Source: Lewinellaceae bacterium
GTDB taxonomy: Bacteria; Bacteroidota; Bacteroidia; Chitinophagales; Saprospiraceae
Direction of reading: 5' to 3'
Length of the DNA stretch: 64,000 bases
Assembly (NCBI GenBank): GCA_020636315.1
Contig: JACJYA010000002.1
Location: forward strand, 558,001-622,000
Shown one piece after another: positions 50,515-60,056 of the stretch (positions within the stretch are counted from its first letter, which is position 1; each line of letters begins with the position of its first letter). A program made the position numbers and the translations under genes. The notes below the pieces were generated by a model. The model did not search any database, had not been told where the DNA came from, and saw only the letters and a list, made by a program, of their open reading frames with translations.

Positions 50515-53500
50515 TTAGAAATCGAGGTCCAACCCGAAAGTGAACAACCTCGGCGAAGGATAGCGCCCCATATCGACATTCTGCAGCAGCGGGTCCTGGT
50601 TAAAGGCCCCGATCTCCGGGTCGTAGCCGGAATAGTTGGTAAAGGTGTACAGGTTTTGTGCGTTGACGTAGAGCCTTAATCTTTCGACCCGGTACTTTCT
50701 GGTAAGGGCAACCGGCAGCGTATAGCTCAGCCTTACATTCTGAATGCGGATGTAAGACCCGTCTTCAATGAAGCGGTCCGACATGCGGTTGTTGCGGTTG
50801 TTGTCGTTGGTAGTAGGCCGGGGCATATCCGTATCGGGATTGGCCAGGAAAACGTTCTCGGGGTTGTCATCCGGGCCGTTCGGATCGATCAGTTCGATCT
50901 GAGCGCGATCGGTGACGGTTGCTGCCTGGTTATTGAAAACGCTTGTCTGGCCTTCAATGACCACTCTTGAGTAGTTGAGCACCTCGGCGCCGTAGGAACC
51001 GTTGAGATAAACGGTCAGTTCGAGCGGGCCGTAGCTGAAATTGTTGTTGAAACCGAAGGTAAAATCCGGGTTCGGATCACCGATAAGCGTCTGGTCGTTT
51101 ACATCCACGACGCCGTCCCCGTTGAGGTCTTTAAACTTCACGTCTCCGATCCAGACCCCCTGGGTTTTGTTCACCAGGTTCCGCCCGTTGGGGAATTCAT
51201 CGGTGATGTTGCCGTCACTCACCTGTACAGCGTGGTTCAGGATGTCGTCCTGGTCCTTGAAAAGGCCGTCGGCCTGATAGCCGTAAAACATACCGACCGG
51301 CAGGCCGACGCTCGTCCGGGTAGCCGTCTGGAACTCGCTGTACCAGTAGAGGTTCCGCCAGTAGATACGGGAATCATCATCGAGTTCGAGGATTTTATTC
51401 TCATTCCTGGAAAAGGTAAAGTTGGTCGTCCAGCTGAATTTTTTACCCGCTACGTTGCGGGTGGTCAGCGAGAGGTCGAAGCCTTTGTTCTCCATCCTGC
51501 CCACATTGGCGAACGGCGCCCGGATGTCATTCCAGTTGGTGCCGCCCAGGTAGCTCGGAATGGACAGTTGGAGCAGCATATCAGAGGTTTGTTTCTTGTA
51601 AACATCGATCGTAAAGTCGATGCGGCCGTCAAACAGGGCCAGGTCCATCCCGGCATTGAACTGCTTGGTGGCTTCCCATTTCAGGTCGGGGTTCGAGATC
51701 TTCTCCAGCCGGTAGCCGGTGCCGAAGGGGGTATTGACCGTGAGCAGAGAGGAGCCGTAGAGGTAGTTGCCAATGGCCTGGTTGCCCACTTCGCCGTAGC
51801 CGGCGCGCAGTTTCAGGTCGTAAATGGCGTCAACCGATTTGAGGAACTCCTCGTTGCTGAGGCGCCAGGCCACCGACCCCGAAGGAAAGTATCCCCATTT
51901 ATTATTGGGCCCGAATTTGGAGGAGCCGTCCGCCCGCATGGTGAAGGTGAGGAGGTACCTGTTGTCATAGGAATAGTTGAAGCGGCCGAAGTAGGAAGCC
52001 AGGGAGGCGGCGTCCTCCCAGCCGTTGGTCCTGGAAGTAATGTCATTCCCCTCGCTGAGCACCTGGATGTCGTTGCTGGAGAATTCCTTCTTGGTCACCT
52101 GCGAGCCTTCCCAGGAGGATTTCTGGGCTTCGGTGCCGAGCAGTGCCGTAAGGTTGTGCCTTTCGCCGAAGTTGACGTCATAGGTCAGGTAATTCTTCCA
52201 GATCCAGAAGAAGCTGTTCTCTTCCCGCTGGCGCAACTGGTTTTCGTTGTTTTGCAACACCCCCCAGTTGTAGGTGGGGTGGAAAGCTTTGTTGATCGAA
52301 TGGTTGTCGTCAAACCCGATCTCGGAGCGGAAGCTCAGCCCTTTCAGCAGGTCCACCTCTCCGTAGATATTGGCCATGAGGCGCTGCCGGTCCAGGGTGT
52401 TGTTCCTCAGCAGAGCCGCCCCCACCGGGTTGAAGCTGATATTGGAAGTATTGCTGGTGGGGCCGGCGAATTCACCGTCGAAATCCCGCACCGGTACATC
52501 CGGCGGCATGACCAGGGCCTGCATGATGATGCCGTCTCCGCCGTCGTTGAGGGTGATCGTTTCGTCGGTATTGGCATAAGCGAGGCTGGCCCCGGCCTTG
52601 AACCAGTTCTTCACCTGGTTGTCGAGGTTGACGCGCGTAGTGAAGCGTTCAAAACCCGAACCGATGATGATGCCATCCTGCTTGAAATAGCCGCCGGAAA
52701 CCGCATACTGGGTATTGTCGGAGCCTCCGGTTACGGAGAGCTGGTGGCTGGCCATTCCGGCATCGCGGAAAATTTCATCCTGCCAGTCGGTGCCGTTGCC
52801 CAGCAGGGAGGGGTCGAGGTAACGCTGGTTGACCTGCCGGTCGAGGTCATTGGCGATCTGAACCTGATAGGAAGCATAATCGGGCAGGGGCATCATGTCC
52901 AGTTTGTTGGGCAGCGACTGGTTGGCATAGTACCCGTTGTAGGAGATCTTGGCCTCTCCCTTCTTGCCCCGTTTGGTGGTGATCAGAACGACGCCGTTGG
53001 CGGCCCGGGCGCCGTAAATGGCGGTAGCCGAAGCATCCTTCAGCACTTCAATGCTCACGATGTCGTTCGGGTTGATGGTGGACAGCGGGTTGACCCGGTT
53101 CTGCCCGTTGGCGCCGCCGGCCCAGTCGAATCCCGCCACCGAAGTTCCGTCCCCCTGGAAGGGAATGCCGTCGATGACATACAGCGGCTCACTAGAGCCC
53201 GTGATGGAGTTGGAACCCCGGATCCGGATGGAAGCCGCTCCGCCGGGCTGCCCGGAGTTTTGAGTGACCTGCACGCCGGCAACGCGGCCCTGCAGGGCCT
53301 GGTCGATGTTGGTGGTAACGGTGCTTCTCAGTTCATCTCCCGACACTGAAGAGACTGCCCCCGTCAGGTCGCTTTTCTTCTGGGTGCCGTAACCGATCAC
53401 TACCACCTCATCCAGGAGTTCAGAAGCCACATCGAGCACAATATCCATGTTGCTCTCGGCGCCCAAAGTAACAGACTTGTTCTCATAACCGGTGTAGGAG

Positions 53501-53739
53501 ACTTTCAGCGTTTCTCCGGTTTCAGCCTCCAGGGAAAACCGGCCGTCAAAGTCGGTGATGGCGCCCCGGTTAGCGGAATCTTCCACAAGGATGGTCGCAC
53601 CGATCAGGGGCTCCCCGTCGGTAGAAGTAACCGTTCCGGTGATAGTGCGCACCTGAGCGCTCAGGCCTGGCGCGATGAACAGGGCCAACACGAGGCAGAG
53701 CCATCGGCAGGTATTGGTAAGTTGTGCAAATCGTTTCAT
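50515..53739 (-). CDS. susC: SusC/RagA-family TonB-dependent outer-membrane transporter
   Basis: 1074 residues. Signal peptide (1-29), CarboxypepD_reg domain (31-103: TITGTVTSTDGEPLIGATI), TonB-box-like DEVVVIGYG (110-118), plug domain (about 122-245, with LQGRVAGVQVTQNSGQPGG, IRIRGSNSI and PLYVIDGIPF, all SusC hallmarks) and a 22-strand barrel ending in aromatic FGLDLDF. Imports manno-oligosaccharides with SusD. It is the first gene of the minus-strand mannan operon. Confidence 0.97.
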   Translation of the reverse strand: MKRFAQLTNTCRWLCLVLALFIAPGLSAQVRTITGTVTSTDGEPLIGATILVEDSANRGAITDFDGRFSLEAETGETLKVSYTGYENKSVTLGAESNMDIVLDVASELLDEVVVIGYGTQKKSDLTGAVSSVSGDELRSTVTTNIDQALQGRVAGVQVTQNSGQPGGAASIRIRGSNSITGSSEPLYVIDGIPFQGDGTSVAGFDWAGGANGQNRVNPLSTINPNDIVSIEVLKDASATAIYGARAANGVVLITTKRGKKGEAKISYNGYYANQSLPNKLDMMPLPDYASYQVQIANDLDRQVNQRYLDPSLLGNGTDWQDEIFRDAGMASHQLSVTGGSDNTQYAVSGGYFKQDGIIIGSGFERFTTRVNLDNQVKNWFKAGASLAYANTDETITLNDGGDGIIMQALVMPPDVPVRDFDGEFAGPTSNTSNISFNPVGAALLRNNTLDRQRLMANIYGEVDLLKGLSFRSEIGFDDNHSINKAFHPTYNWGVLQNNENQLRQREENSFFWIWKNYLTYDVNFGERHNLTALLGTEAQKSSWEGSQVTKKEFSSNDIQVLSEGNDITSRTNGWEDAASLASYFGRFNYSYDNRYLLTFTMRADGSSKFGPNNKWGYFPSGSVAWRLSNEEFLKSVDAIYDLKLRAGYGEVGNQAIGNYLYGSSLLTVNTPFGTGYRLEKISNPDLKWEATKQFNAGMDLALFDGRIDFTIDVYKKQTSDMLLQLSIPSYLGGTNWNDIRAPFANVGRMENKGFDLSLTTRNVAGKKFSWTTNFTFSRNENKILELDDDSRIYWRNLYWYSEFQTATRTSVGLPVGMFYGYQADGLFKDQDDILNHAVQVSDGNITDEFPNGRNLVNKTQGVWIGDVKFKDLNGDGVVDVNDQTLIGDPNPDFTFGFNNNFSYGPLELTVYLNGSYGAEVLNYSRVVIEGQTSVFNNQAATVTDRAQIELIDPNGPDDNPENVFLANPDTDMPRPTTNDNNRNNRMSDRFIEDGSYIRIQNVRLSYTLPVALTRKYRVERLRLYVNAQNLYTFTNYSGYDPEIGAFNQDPLLQNVDMGRYPSPRLFTFGLDLDF

Positions 53740-53785
53740 AAACCTTTATTTTTAACCAGAGCAAATCAAAATGATATTCTGGTAT

Positions 53786-53793
53786 CAAATTTA
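53786..53793 (-). promoter_or_regulatory. -7 box of the mannan operon promoter
   Basis: On the minus strand TAAATTTG matches TANNTTTG perfectly and lies about 47 bp before the susC start. A TGTTG sequence occurs 17 bp upstream on that strand, a slightly short spacing for the -33 element. The 229-bp divergent region to the next plus-strand gene has no other clear motif. Confidence 0.5.
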
Positions 53794-53968
53794 TCCATAC
53801 AATTTTCTACCAACAGGGGGAATACTGTACAAATAAAGGTGGCGTTCGTTACAGGGGCATTCTATTCCGCTGCCGTTACACATACCCCTTGTTTTTGAAG
53901 AGAACGGGATACCCGCTTCCCGGTAGTTTAGAATATCTTGGCTCTTACTTTTCACATGCAATACCACC

Positions 53969-56395
53969 ATGAAAAGACCTTTACGCTCCTTCTCCCTTTA
54001 TACTTTTTTGTTTATGCTGATCTCTGCAACCACTGCAGCCGCCGGCCCGCAGATCAATGGGATAACCATAAACAGTTCCAGTGTGGAGCAGTACGGCAAA
54101 TTCGAAGCAGCCATCAGCCTGACTGCGGCCTATACCAATCCCTACGATTATGAGCAGGTGGCCTTATCGGCCATTTTCATTTCACCTTCCGGGGAAACGA
54201 TTGCTGTCGATGGTTTTTTCATGCAGGGCTACACGCTGAATTCAGTGACAGGCGGCCTTACACCAACCGGGCAGGGAGAATTCCGGGTGCGCTTCGCTCC
54301 CACCGAAACGGGGGAATGGCGCTTCACCGTATCAGTTGCGGATGCAACCGGGACGGCCTCGTCGGAGGAATCCACTTTCCAGTGCACAGGGGCTGCAACT
54401 CCGGCCAACCATGGTTTCCTCCGCACCGGCCCGTCCAACTACCTGCAGTTTGACGACGGCGCACAGTACATCGCCATCGGCGAGAACATCGCCTGGCAGA
54501 TACCGGGCCAGAACCCCTACCTCAATTACAAAACCTGGCTGAACGGCCTGACGGGGAACGGCGGCAACTTCTTCCGCCTGTGGCACGCCCACTGGGGGCT
54601 GGGTATCGAATGGAGCAACGGGAACGGCTTTCAGGGCCTTCGGTATTACAAGCAAACCAATTGCTTCTATCAGGACTGGCTGTTTGACTATTGTGCGGAA
54701 AACGGCGTCTATATCATGCTTACACTGCAGCACCACGGGCCGGTCTCCACCCAGGTTGACCCCAACTGGGATGACAGCCCCTACAACATAGCCAACGGCG
54801 GCCCCTGCCAGAATACCCTCGAATTTTTTACCAATGAACAGGCCCGTGCCCATACCAGAAACCGCTACCGCTATATCGTCGCCCGGTGGGGCTACACCCG
54901 CAGTATCCTCTGCTGGGAACTGTTCAACGAAGTCCTTTGGACGGACAATTTCCAGGCGAACAAAGACCTGGTCGCTCAATGGCATTTTGAAATGGCGGAT
55001 TACCTAAACAGCATTGACCCCAACGGGCATCTTATCACTACCAGCTATGGAAGCGATCTCACCGATGAAAACGTATGGTCGCATCCCGATATTCATTTCA
55101 CCCAGACCCACAATTACAACAATACGCCCAACCTCGAACGGGTGCTGGCCGGCAGCAATCTCAACCACCTGGACGTATTCGGAAAGCCGACCCTCAACGG
55201 CGAGTTCGGCCTGGGCGGCAACGCCAGCCTGGCCAATCAGGACCCCGACGGCATCCACATCCACAATTGCCTGTGGGGCGGCCTGTTCAGCGGCGGCCTC
55301 GGCACGGCCATGACCTGGTGGTGGGACAATTACATTCATCCCCGGAACTTGTACTACCACTTTCTGGGGCCGTCTCTGGTGGCCGGTGAAGTGCCCTTCA
55401 CACAGGAGAAGCTGGCGCCGGCAAGCGCCTTCGTCACCGGCGCTCCCGGCGACCTGGTGCTAACCCCCTCGCTCAACTGGGGCGGCATTGGGGAAGGACA
55501 GGTCTCCATTGACGAAAACGGACAGGTTTCGCCCGCCGGGGCTGCCCTTGGGCAGTTCCTCTACGGCTCACAATGGAATATACAGTACCGCAGCCCTCCT
55601 ACTTTCAGCGTGCAGTACCCGACTGAAGGAGCCTTTACCGTCAGAACATCGTCTGACGCCAGCACAGATCCGAAGATCGCCATCTGGCTGGACGGGGCTC
55701 TGGTGCTGCAGCAGGATGGCATCCCAAATAAAGACTATACCATTACTGTTCCTGCCGGAGCACATGATATTAAGGTCGATAATACCGGGACGGACTGGAT
55801 CACCATCGCCTCCTATCGTTTTGAGGGCCTCGGTTCACAGATAGATGCTTATGTGCTGGTGTCCGAGGAGAAAACTACCGCCGCCGGGTGGGCGCTGAAC
55901 AATCAGTACAATCACCAATACGTCATTGCAAACGGTGAACCCACTCCCGTTCCTGCTTCCTCAATAATCGTTGACGGTTTTCAGGACGGCAGTTACTCCG
56001 TCCGCTGGTACCATCCGCTGACGGGAGGGCTGTACGGTAGTGCTCCGGCGGAAGCCAGCGGCGGCACGCTCACCATACCCCTGCACCCCTTCATCTGGGA
56101 TGTGGCTTTTGTAGTGGATGCTTCGCCCGTTGCCATTGAGGAGGCAAGGCGCGAGCTGGCCTTTAGGCTGTACCCGAACCCCGCGCCGGCGGGGGGCGAA
56201 GTGAGTGTGAGCCTGCCGCAAGGGGAAAACCTGGTTGAAGCCACCCTGCTGGATATGGAAGGCCGGGAGGCCATGCAGTTTCCGAACAGCAATGGCCGGT
56301 TCCGGATCCCTGCGGATATTCCGGCAGGGCTTTACTGGGTGAGGGTAAAAAGTGGTGGCAGAACAGGAGCGCAAGCCTTGGTGCTGACGAGGTGA
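53969..56395 (+). CDS. DUF5060 clan GH-A glycoside hydrolase with T9SS sorting domain
   Basis: 808 residues. Signal peptide (1-25), DUF5060 Ig-like domain (about 26-140: NSSSVEQYGKFEAAISLTAAYTNPYDY), TIM barrel (about 145-500), two beta-sandwich domains (about 510-700) and a T9SS tail (about 725-808: LYPNPAPAGGEVSVSL). Proposed acid/base Glu321 in LCWELFNEV and nucleophile Glu412 in LNGEFGLGG follow the GH5-like clan pattern; GNFFRLWHAHWGLGIEW is a likely substrate-cleft strand. DUF5060 enzymes include GH5-like and unassigned families. It diverges from the mannan operon and may attack mannan or a related polymer outside the cell; the substrate is not shown by sequence. Confidence 0.82.
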   Translation: MKRPLRSFSLYTFLFMLISATTAAAGPQINGITINSSSVEQYGKFEAAISLTAAYTNPYDYEQVALSAIFISPSGETIAVDGFFMQGYTLNSVTGGLTPTGQGEFRVRFAPTETGEWRFTVSVADATGTASSEESTFQCTGAATPANHGFLRTGPSNYLQFDDGAQYIAIGENIAWQIPGQNPYLNYKTWLNGLTGNGGNFFRLWHAHWGLGIEWSNGNGFQGLRYYKQTNCFYQDWLFDYCAENGVYIMLTLQHHGPVSTQVDPNWDDSPYNIANGGPCQNTLEFFTNEQARAHTRNRYRYIVARWGYTRSILCWELFNEVLWTDNFQANKDLVAQWHFEMADYLNSIDPNGHLITTSYGSDLTDENVWSHPDIHFTQTHNYNNTPNLERVLAGSNLNHLDVFGKPTLNGEFGLGGNASLANQDPDGIHIHNCLWGGLFSGGLGTAMTWWWDNYIHPRNLYYHFLGPSLVAGEVPFTQEKLAPASAFVTGAPGDLVLTPSLNWGGIGEGQVSIDENGQVSPAGAALGQFLYGSQWNIQYRSPPTFSVQYPTEGAFTVRTSSDASTDPKIAIWLDGALVLQQDGIPNKDYTITVPAGAHDIKVDNTGTDWITIASYRFEGLGSQIDAYVLVSEEKTTAAGWALNNQYNHQYVIANGEPTPVPASSIIVDGFQDGSYSVRWYHPLTGGLYGSAPAEASGGTLTIPLHPFIWDVAFVVDASPVAIEEARRELAFRLYPNPAPAGGEVSVSLPQGENLVEATLLDMEGREAMQFPNSNGRFRIPADIPAGLYWVRVKSGGRTGAQALVLTR

Positions 56396-56466
56396 CACGC
56401 GTAATAAGTAGTCGGACAGATTTAAGTTATGTATTGAGGCGGTCTGGATGAGCCTCCCCCAACCCT

Positions 56467-56619
56467 CCCGACACGTTGTGTGCGGGACAGGCTCTCCGAG
56501 GGAGGGGGCTTTTGCCCAATGGGAGCCGCAAAATGGCCGCTGGCCCAGTGTTTCCAGTTCCTCCCCTTTTGGGGGAGGTGCCGGAGGCGGAGAGCCTGCC
56601 CCGTACACGCAGTGTCGGG
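56467..56619. repeat. Inverted-repeat element with imperfect 32-bp ends in the 321-bp gap before GH9
   Basis: The left arm 56467-56498 and the right arm 56588-56619 match as inverted repeats at about 27 of 32 positions: CCCGACAC, three variable bases, GTGT, CGGG, then CAGGCTCTCCG. Each arm itself folds (CCCG-CAC-NNN-GTG-CGGG). A third unit occurs at 13728-13754. The interior holds a CTCCCCTTTTGGGGGAG hairpin. No gene is seen in 56396-56716. Confidence 0.7.
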
Positions 56620-56716
56620 GGGGCTTGCACAGCGGAAGCAGCCTTTGGGATGCCGACTTATACGTAATATAATTGTGTCCGGCTACTTGCTTAATGTCTT
56701 CATTCAAACCTAAAAA

Positions 56717-58468
56717 ATGGCCAAATCCATAATTTTCCATCTGCTTTTCGCCAGCCTGGCTCTAACGAGCTGTAGCACCCAGGCTCCTAAGGGTACCATA
56801 CACCTGAATCAACTTGGTTTCTATCCGAAGGGCCCGAAGATCGCCATTATCAGTGCAGAAGGTGACGGAGCCTTCTCGATCTTCTCAGCAGATCTGAAAA
56901 AGGAGGTGTTCAGAGGCCAGTTGAAAGGGCCGCAAACCTCTTCTTTTTCCGGGAAGAAAACGTGGATCGCAGATTTTTCTGAATTCCGGGAAGAAGGAGC
57001 CTATAAGCTGGCAGTCTCCGGGCTTGACACTTCTTGCGCTTTTGAAATAAAACCTGCTGTTCACCGGCAGGTAGCAGAAGCCGCTCTGAAGGCCTTTTAC
57101 TTCCAGCGCATGTCCACCGAATTGCCGGAACAGTATGCCGGCCAATGGAGCCGCCCGTTCAGCCATCCCGACACCAGCGTTCTCATCCACCCCTCGGCGG
57201 CAACGGAAAAGCGGCCGGCAGGAACGATCATTGCATCGCCCGGAGGATGGTACGATGCCGGCGATTACAACAAATACATCGTCAACTCCGGCATCACCGT
57301 AAGTACGCTGCTATCCCTTTACGAGGATTTCCCGGATTATTTTGATCATTTAACCATCAGCATACCGGAAAGCGGCAGTGCCCTGCCCGGCCTGCTCGAC
57401 GAGGCCCTGTGGAACCTCCGCTGGATGCTCACCATGCAGGACCCCGATGACGGCGGTGTTTACCACAAATGCACTACCGCCGGGTTTGAAGGGTTTGTGC
57501 CGCCACAGCAAGCCACTTCCCCGCGATACGTGGTGCAGAAGAGCACTCAGGCCAGCCTGGATTTTGCCGCTACCCTGGCCCAGGCGGCGAGGGTGTTCCG
57601 GAAATTTGAAGCGGAACTCCCGGGTTTCGCCGATCAGTGCATGAATGCGGCCGTTAAGGCCTGGCAATGGGCGAAGGCCAACCCTGCTGCCCTTTACGAT
57701 CAGCAAAAAATCAATGAACAATTTGATCCCGACATCACTACCGGCGCCTATGGAGGGCGGGAATTAGAGGATGAATTCATCTGGGCTGCCGTTGAACTTT
57801 ACATTACTACCGGTGATGAGCACTATTTCAAGGCGGTGGAACTATTTCCCGAAGAGGAAATTACCCTGCAGAGCTGGGGCGACGTCCGCACAATGGCTTA
57901 TTACACCCTGCTGCGCCACGCAGGAAGCCTGACGCCGGCCGCCCAGCCTGCACTGTTTCCACTGAAAAAACGTTTCATTTCTTTTGCAGATGGGCTGGCC
58001 CGCAACACGGAAAAAACAGCCTACCTCGCGCCGATGGAGAACGAAGCCCGAAACTATGTATGGGGCAGCAACGGCGTCTGCGCCAATCAGGGAATGGCCT
58101 TCCTTTATGCCTGCCGGTTGACAAATGAGGAAAAATTTCTCGATCTTGCCCTGGCTAACCTGGACTACCTGCTGGGTAGAAACCCCACCGGCTATTCGTT
58201 CGTCACCGGATACGGAAGCCGAACCCCAATGCACCCGCACCACCGCCTCTCCGAAACCGATGGTGTAGAAAACCCAGTTCCCGGCCTGCTGGTAGGTGGC
58301 CCCAACCCTCACCAGCAGGACAAGTGCCCCGGCTACCCCAGCCAAGTACCGGACGAAAGCTACCTGGACGACGTTTGCTCCTACGCCTCAAATGAGATCG
58401 CCATCAACTGGAATGCCGCTTTCGTATATTTGGCTTTCGGAGTGGAGATAGTAAGGAATAATGAATGA
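56717..58468 (+). CDS. GH9 cellulase/endo-beta-glucanase, lipoprotein
   Basis: 583 residues. Lipobox LALTSC (Cys19). N-terminal CelD_N Ig-like domain (about 27-110: IHLNQLGFYPKGPKIAII) then the GH9 (alpha/alpha)6 barrel (about 115-575). Catalytic signatures: YDAGDYNKY (Asp180 and Asp183), the GYGSRTPMHPHHRLS histidine motif, and acid Glu560 in YASNEIAINWNAA. LLGRNPTGYSFVTGYG is the usual block. Members cleave beta-1,4-glucans or glucomannan; near a mannan locus, glucomannan or konjac-type oligomers are plausible. Confidence 0.94.
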   Translation: MAKSIIFHLLFASLALTSCSTQAPKGTIHLNQLGFYPKGPKIAIISAEGDGAFSIFSADLKKEVFRGQLKGPQTSSFSGKKTWIADFSEFREEGAYKLAVSGLDTSCAFEIKPAVHRQVAEAALKAFYFQRMSTELPEQYAGQWSRPFSHPDTSVLIHPSAATEKRPAGTIIASPGGWYDAGDYNKYIVNSGITVSTLLSLYEDFPDYFDHLTISIPESGSALPGLLDEALWNLRWMLTMQDPDDGGVYHKCTTAGFEGFVPPQQATSPRYVVQKSTQASLDFAATLAQAARVFRKFEAELPGFADQCMNAAVKAWQWAKANPAALYDQQKINEQFDPDITTGAYGGRELEDEFIWAAVELYITTGDEHYFKAVELFPEEEITLQSWGDVRTMAYYTLLRHAGSLTPAAQPALFPLKKRFISFADGLARNTEKTAYLAPMENEARNYVWGSNGVCANQGMAFLYACRLTNEEKFLDLALANLDYLLGRNPTGYSFVTGYGSRTPMHPHHRLSETDGVENPVPGLLVGGPNPHQQDKCPGYPSQVPDESYLDDVCSYASNEIAINWNAAFVYLAFGVEIVRNNE

Positions 58469-58515
58469 CGGGATGATGCTGGAAAATAAAGCTTCTATCA
58501 GCATAAAATCAGGAC

Positions 58516-60018
58516 ATGAAACCCAAAACTACCCTAATCATTTTTAGCATTTGCCTTATGGCTTATTCCCCTTTTGCTCAAAACCCGGCCGGTATTTTTG
58601 AGCATACCACCGACGTAGGCCCGGTGCGCCATGCCGGAAGCACAACATACGATCCTGAAACCCAGGTTTATCAACTTTCCGGTTCCGGGGCCAACATCTG
58701 GTTTTCCAGGGACGAATTCCATTATGCGTACAAAAAACTCAAGGGGGATTTCATCCTTCGGGCCAGAGGCCGGCTCCTCGGGGAAGGGGTGGAGCCACAC
58801 CGGAAGTTCGGATGGATGGTGCGCACCGGCCTGGATACCAGCGCCGCCATGGTGAGCGCCACCGTGCACGGTGATGGGCTGACGGCGATACAGTTCCGAA
58901 AAAAGGCCGGAGCGAACGTCGAACAGGTCATTTCCCCGGTAAAAATGGCCGATGTGATCCAGCTCGAACGGCGGGGACAGAGCTTCCTGCTCAGCGTGGC
59001 CCGTTTCGGCAACCCTTTCTGGACGGTGGAAGTGCCCTTTTTTGAATTCCCGGAAGAGTTGTTTGCCGGGTTATTTATCTGCTCCCACAATGCGGATGTA
59101 GTAGAAAAGGCAGAGTTCGATAACGTGCGTATGGTCATCCCCGCGGCGCCCGATTTCCAACCCTACCGGGACTATATCGGCAGCCATATAGAACTGATGG
59201 ATATGGAAAATTACCGGCGAAAGATCATCCACACCGCTCCCAACTCTCTGCAGGCCCCCAACTGGACACCCGACGGCAAGACATTGATCTACAACAGTGA
59301 AGGGCTCCTTTACCGATGCGATCTGGCCTCTGGCAAACCGGAAGTGCTGAATACGGATTTTGTAAACCGGAACAACAATGACCACGTGCTGTCCTTCGAC
59401 GGAAAAATGCTCGGTATCAGCAGTGCGAGCGGAGAAGAGGAGTACGGCTCCCTGATCTATACCGTCCCCGTTGGTGGTGGCGTACCGAAACGCATCACGC
59501 CCGTTGGCCCCAGCTATCTGCACAGCTGGTCGCCGGACGGCAAGTGGCTGACGTTCACCGGGGGGCGGGATGGCATTTACAACATTTACAAAATCCCTTC
59601 CGACGGCAACGGCCCGGAAGTAAAGCTAACGGGCCTATCAACCCTCGATGACGGCCCCGAGTACAGCCCGGACGGCAAGTACATTTACTTCAACTCCACC
59701 CGAACCGGCTCTATGGAGTTGTGGCGCATGAAACCCGATGGCAGTAGCCAGGAACAGCTCACCGATGATGATTTCCAGAACTGGTTCCCGCACTTTTCCC
59801 CCGACGGAAAATGGATCGTCTTCCTCTCCTACCTTCCCGAGGTGGCGGCGGAGGACCATCCGTTCTACAAACAGGTTTACCTCCGGAAGATGCCGGCCAA
59901 TGGCGGCAGGCCGAGGGTTATTGCCTATCTTTACGGAGGACAGGGCACCATCAATGTGCCGAGCTGGTCGCCGGACGGGAAGCAGATCGCCTTTGTGAGC
60001 AATACGGTGGTGGAGTAG
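58516..60018 (+). CDS. Secreted TolB-like beta-propeller protein with N-terminal concanavalin-like domain
   Basis: 500 residues. Signal peptide (1-21, YSPFAQ). Residues about 25-210 resemble a DUF1349-type concanavalin/lectin-like sandwich (YAYKKLKGDFILRARGRLLG, RKFGWMVRTGLDTSAAMVSATVHGDG). Residues about 225-495 are a six-bladed TolB/PD40 propeller with repeats WTPDGKTLIYNS, WSPDGKWLTFTGG, YSPDGKYIYFNSTR, FSPDGKWIVFLSY and WSPDGKQIAFVS. No catalytic motif was found. It starts 47 bp after GH9, probably in the same operon. Such proteins are often annotated as biopolymer transporter TolB; a glycan-binding role is more likely here. Confidence 0.85.
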   Translation: MKPKTTLIIFSICLMAYSPFAQNPAGIFEHTTDVGPVRHAGSTTYDPETQVYQLSGSGANIWFSRDEFHYAYKKLKGDFILRARGRLLGEGVEPHRKFGWMVRTGLDTSAAMVSATVHGDGLTAIQFRKKAGANVEQVISPVKMADVIQLERRGQSFLLSVARFGNPFWTVEVPFFEFPEELFAGLFICSHNADVVEKAEFDNVRMVIPAAPDFQPYRDYIGSHIELMDMENYRRKIIHTAPNSLQAPNWTPDGKTLIYNSEGLLYRCDLASGKPEVLNTDFVNRNNNDHVLSFDGKMLGISSASGEEEYGSLIYTVPVGGGVPKRITPVGPSYLHSWSPDGKWLTFTGGRDGIYNIYKIPSDGNGPEVKLTGLSTLDDGPEYSPDGKYIYFNSTRTGSMELWRMKPDGSSQEQLTDDDFQNWFPHFSPDGKWIVFLSYLPEVAAEDHPFYKQVYLRKMPANGGRPRVIAYLYGGQGTINVPSWSPDGKQIAFVSNTVVE

Positions 60019-60056
60019 GGCTGGAGGGGAGCAGGTGGTTGAATGGTTATATTGTT

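Noticed and set aside
51232..53349. 705-codon open frame on the plus strand
   Set aside because: Antisense to susC, without signal peptide or family features.
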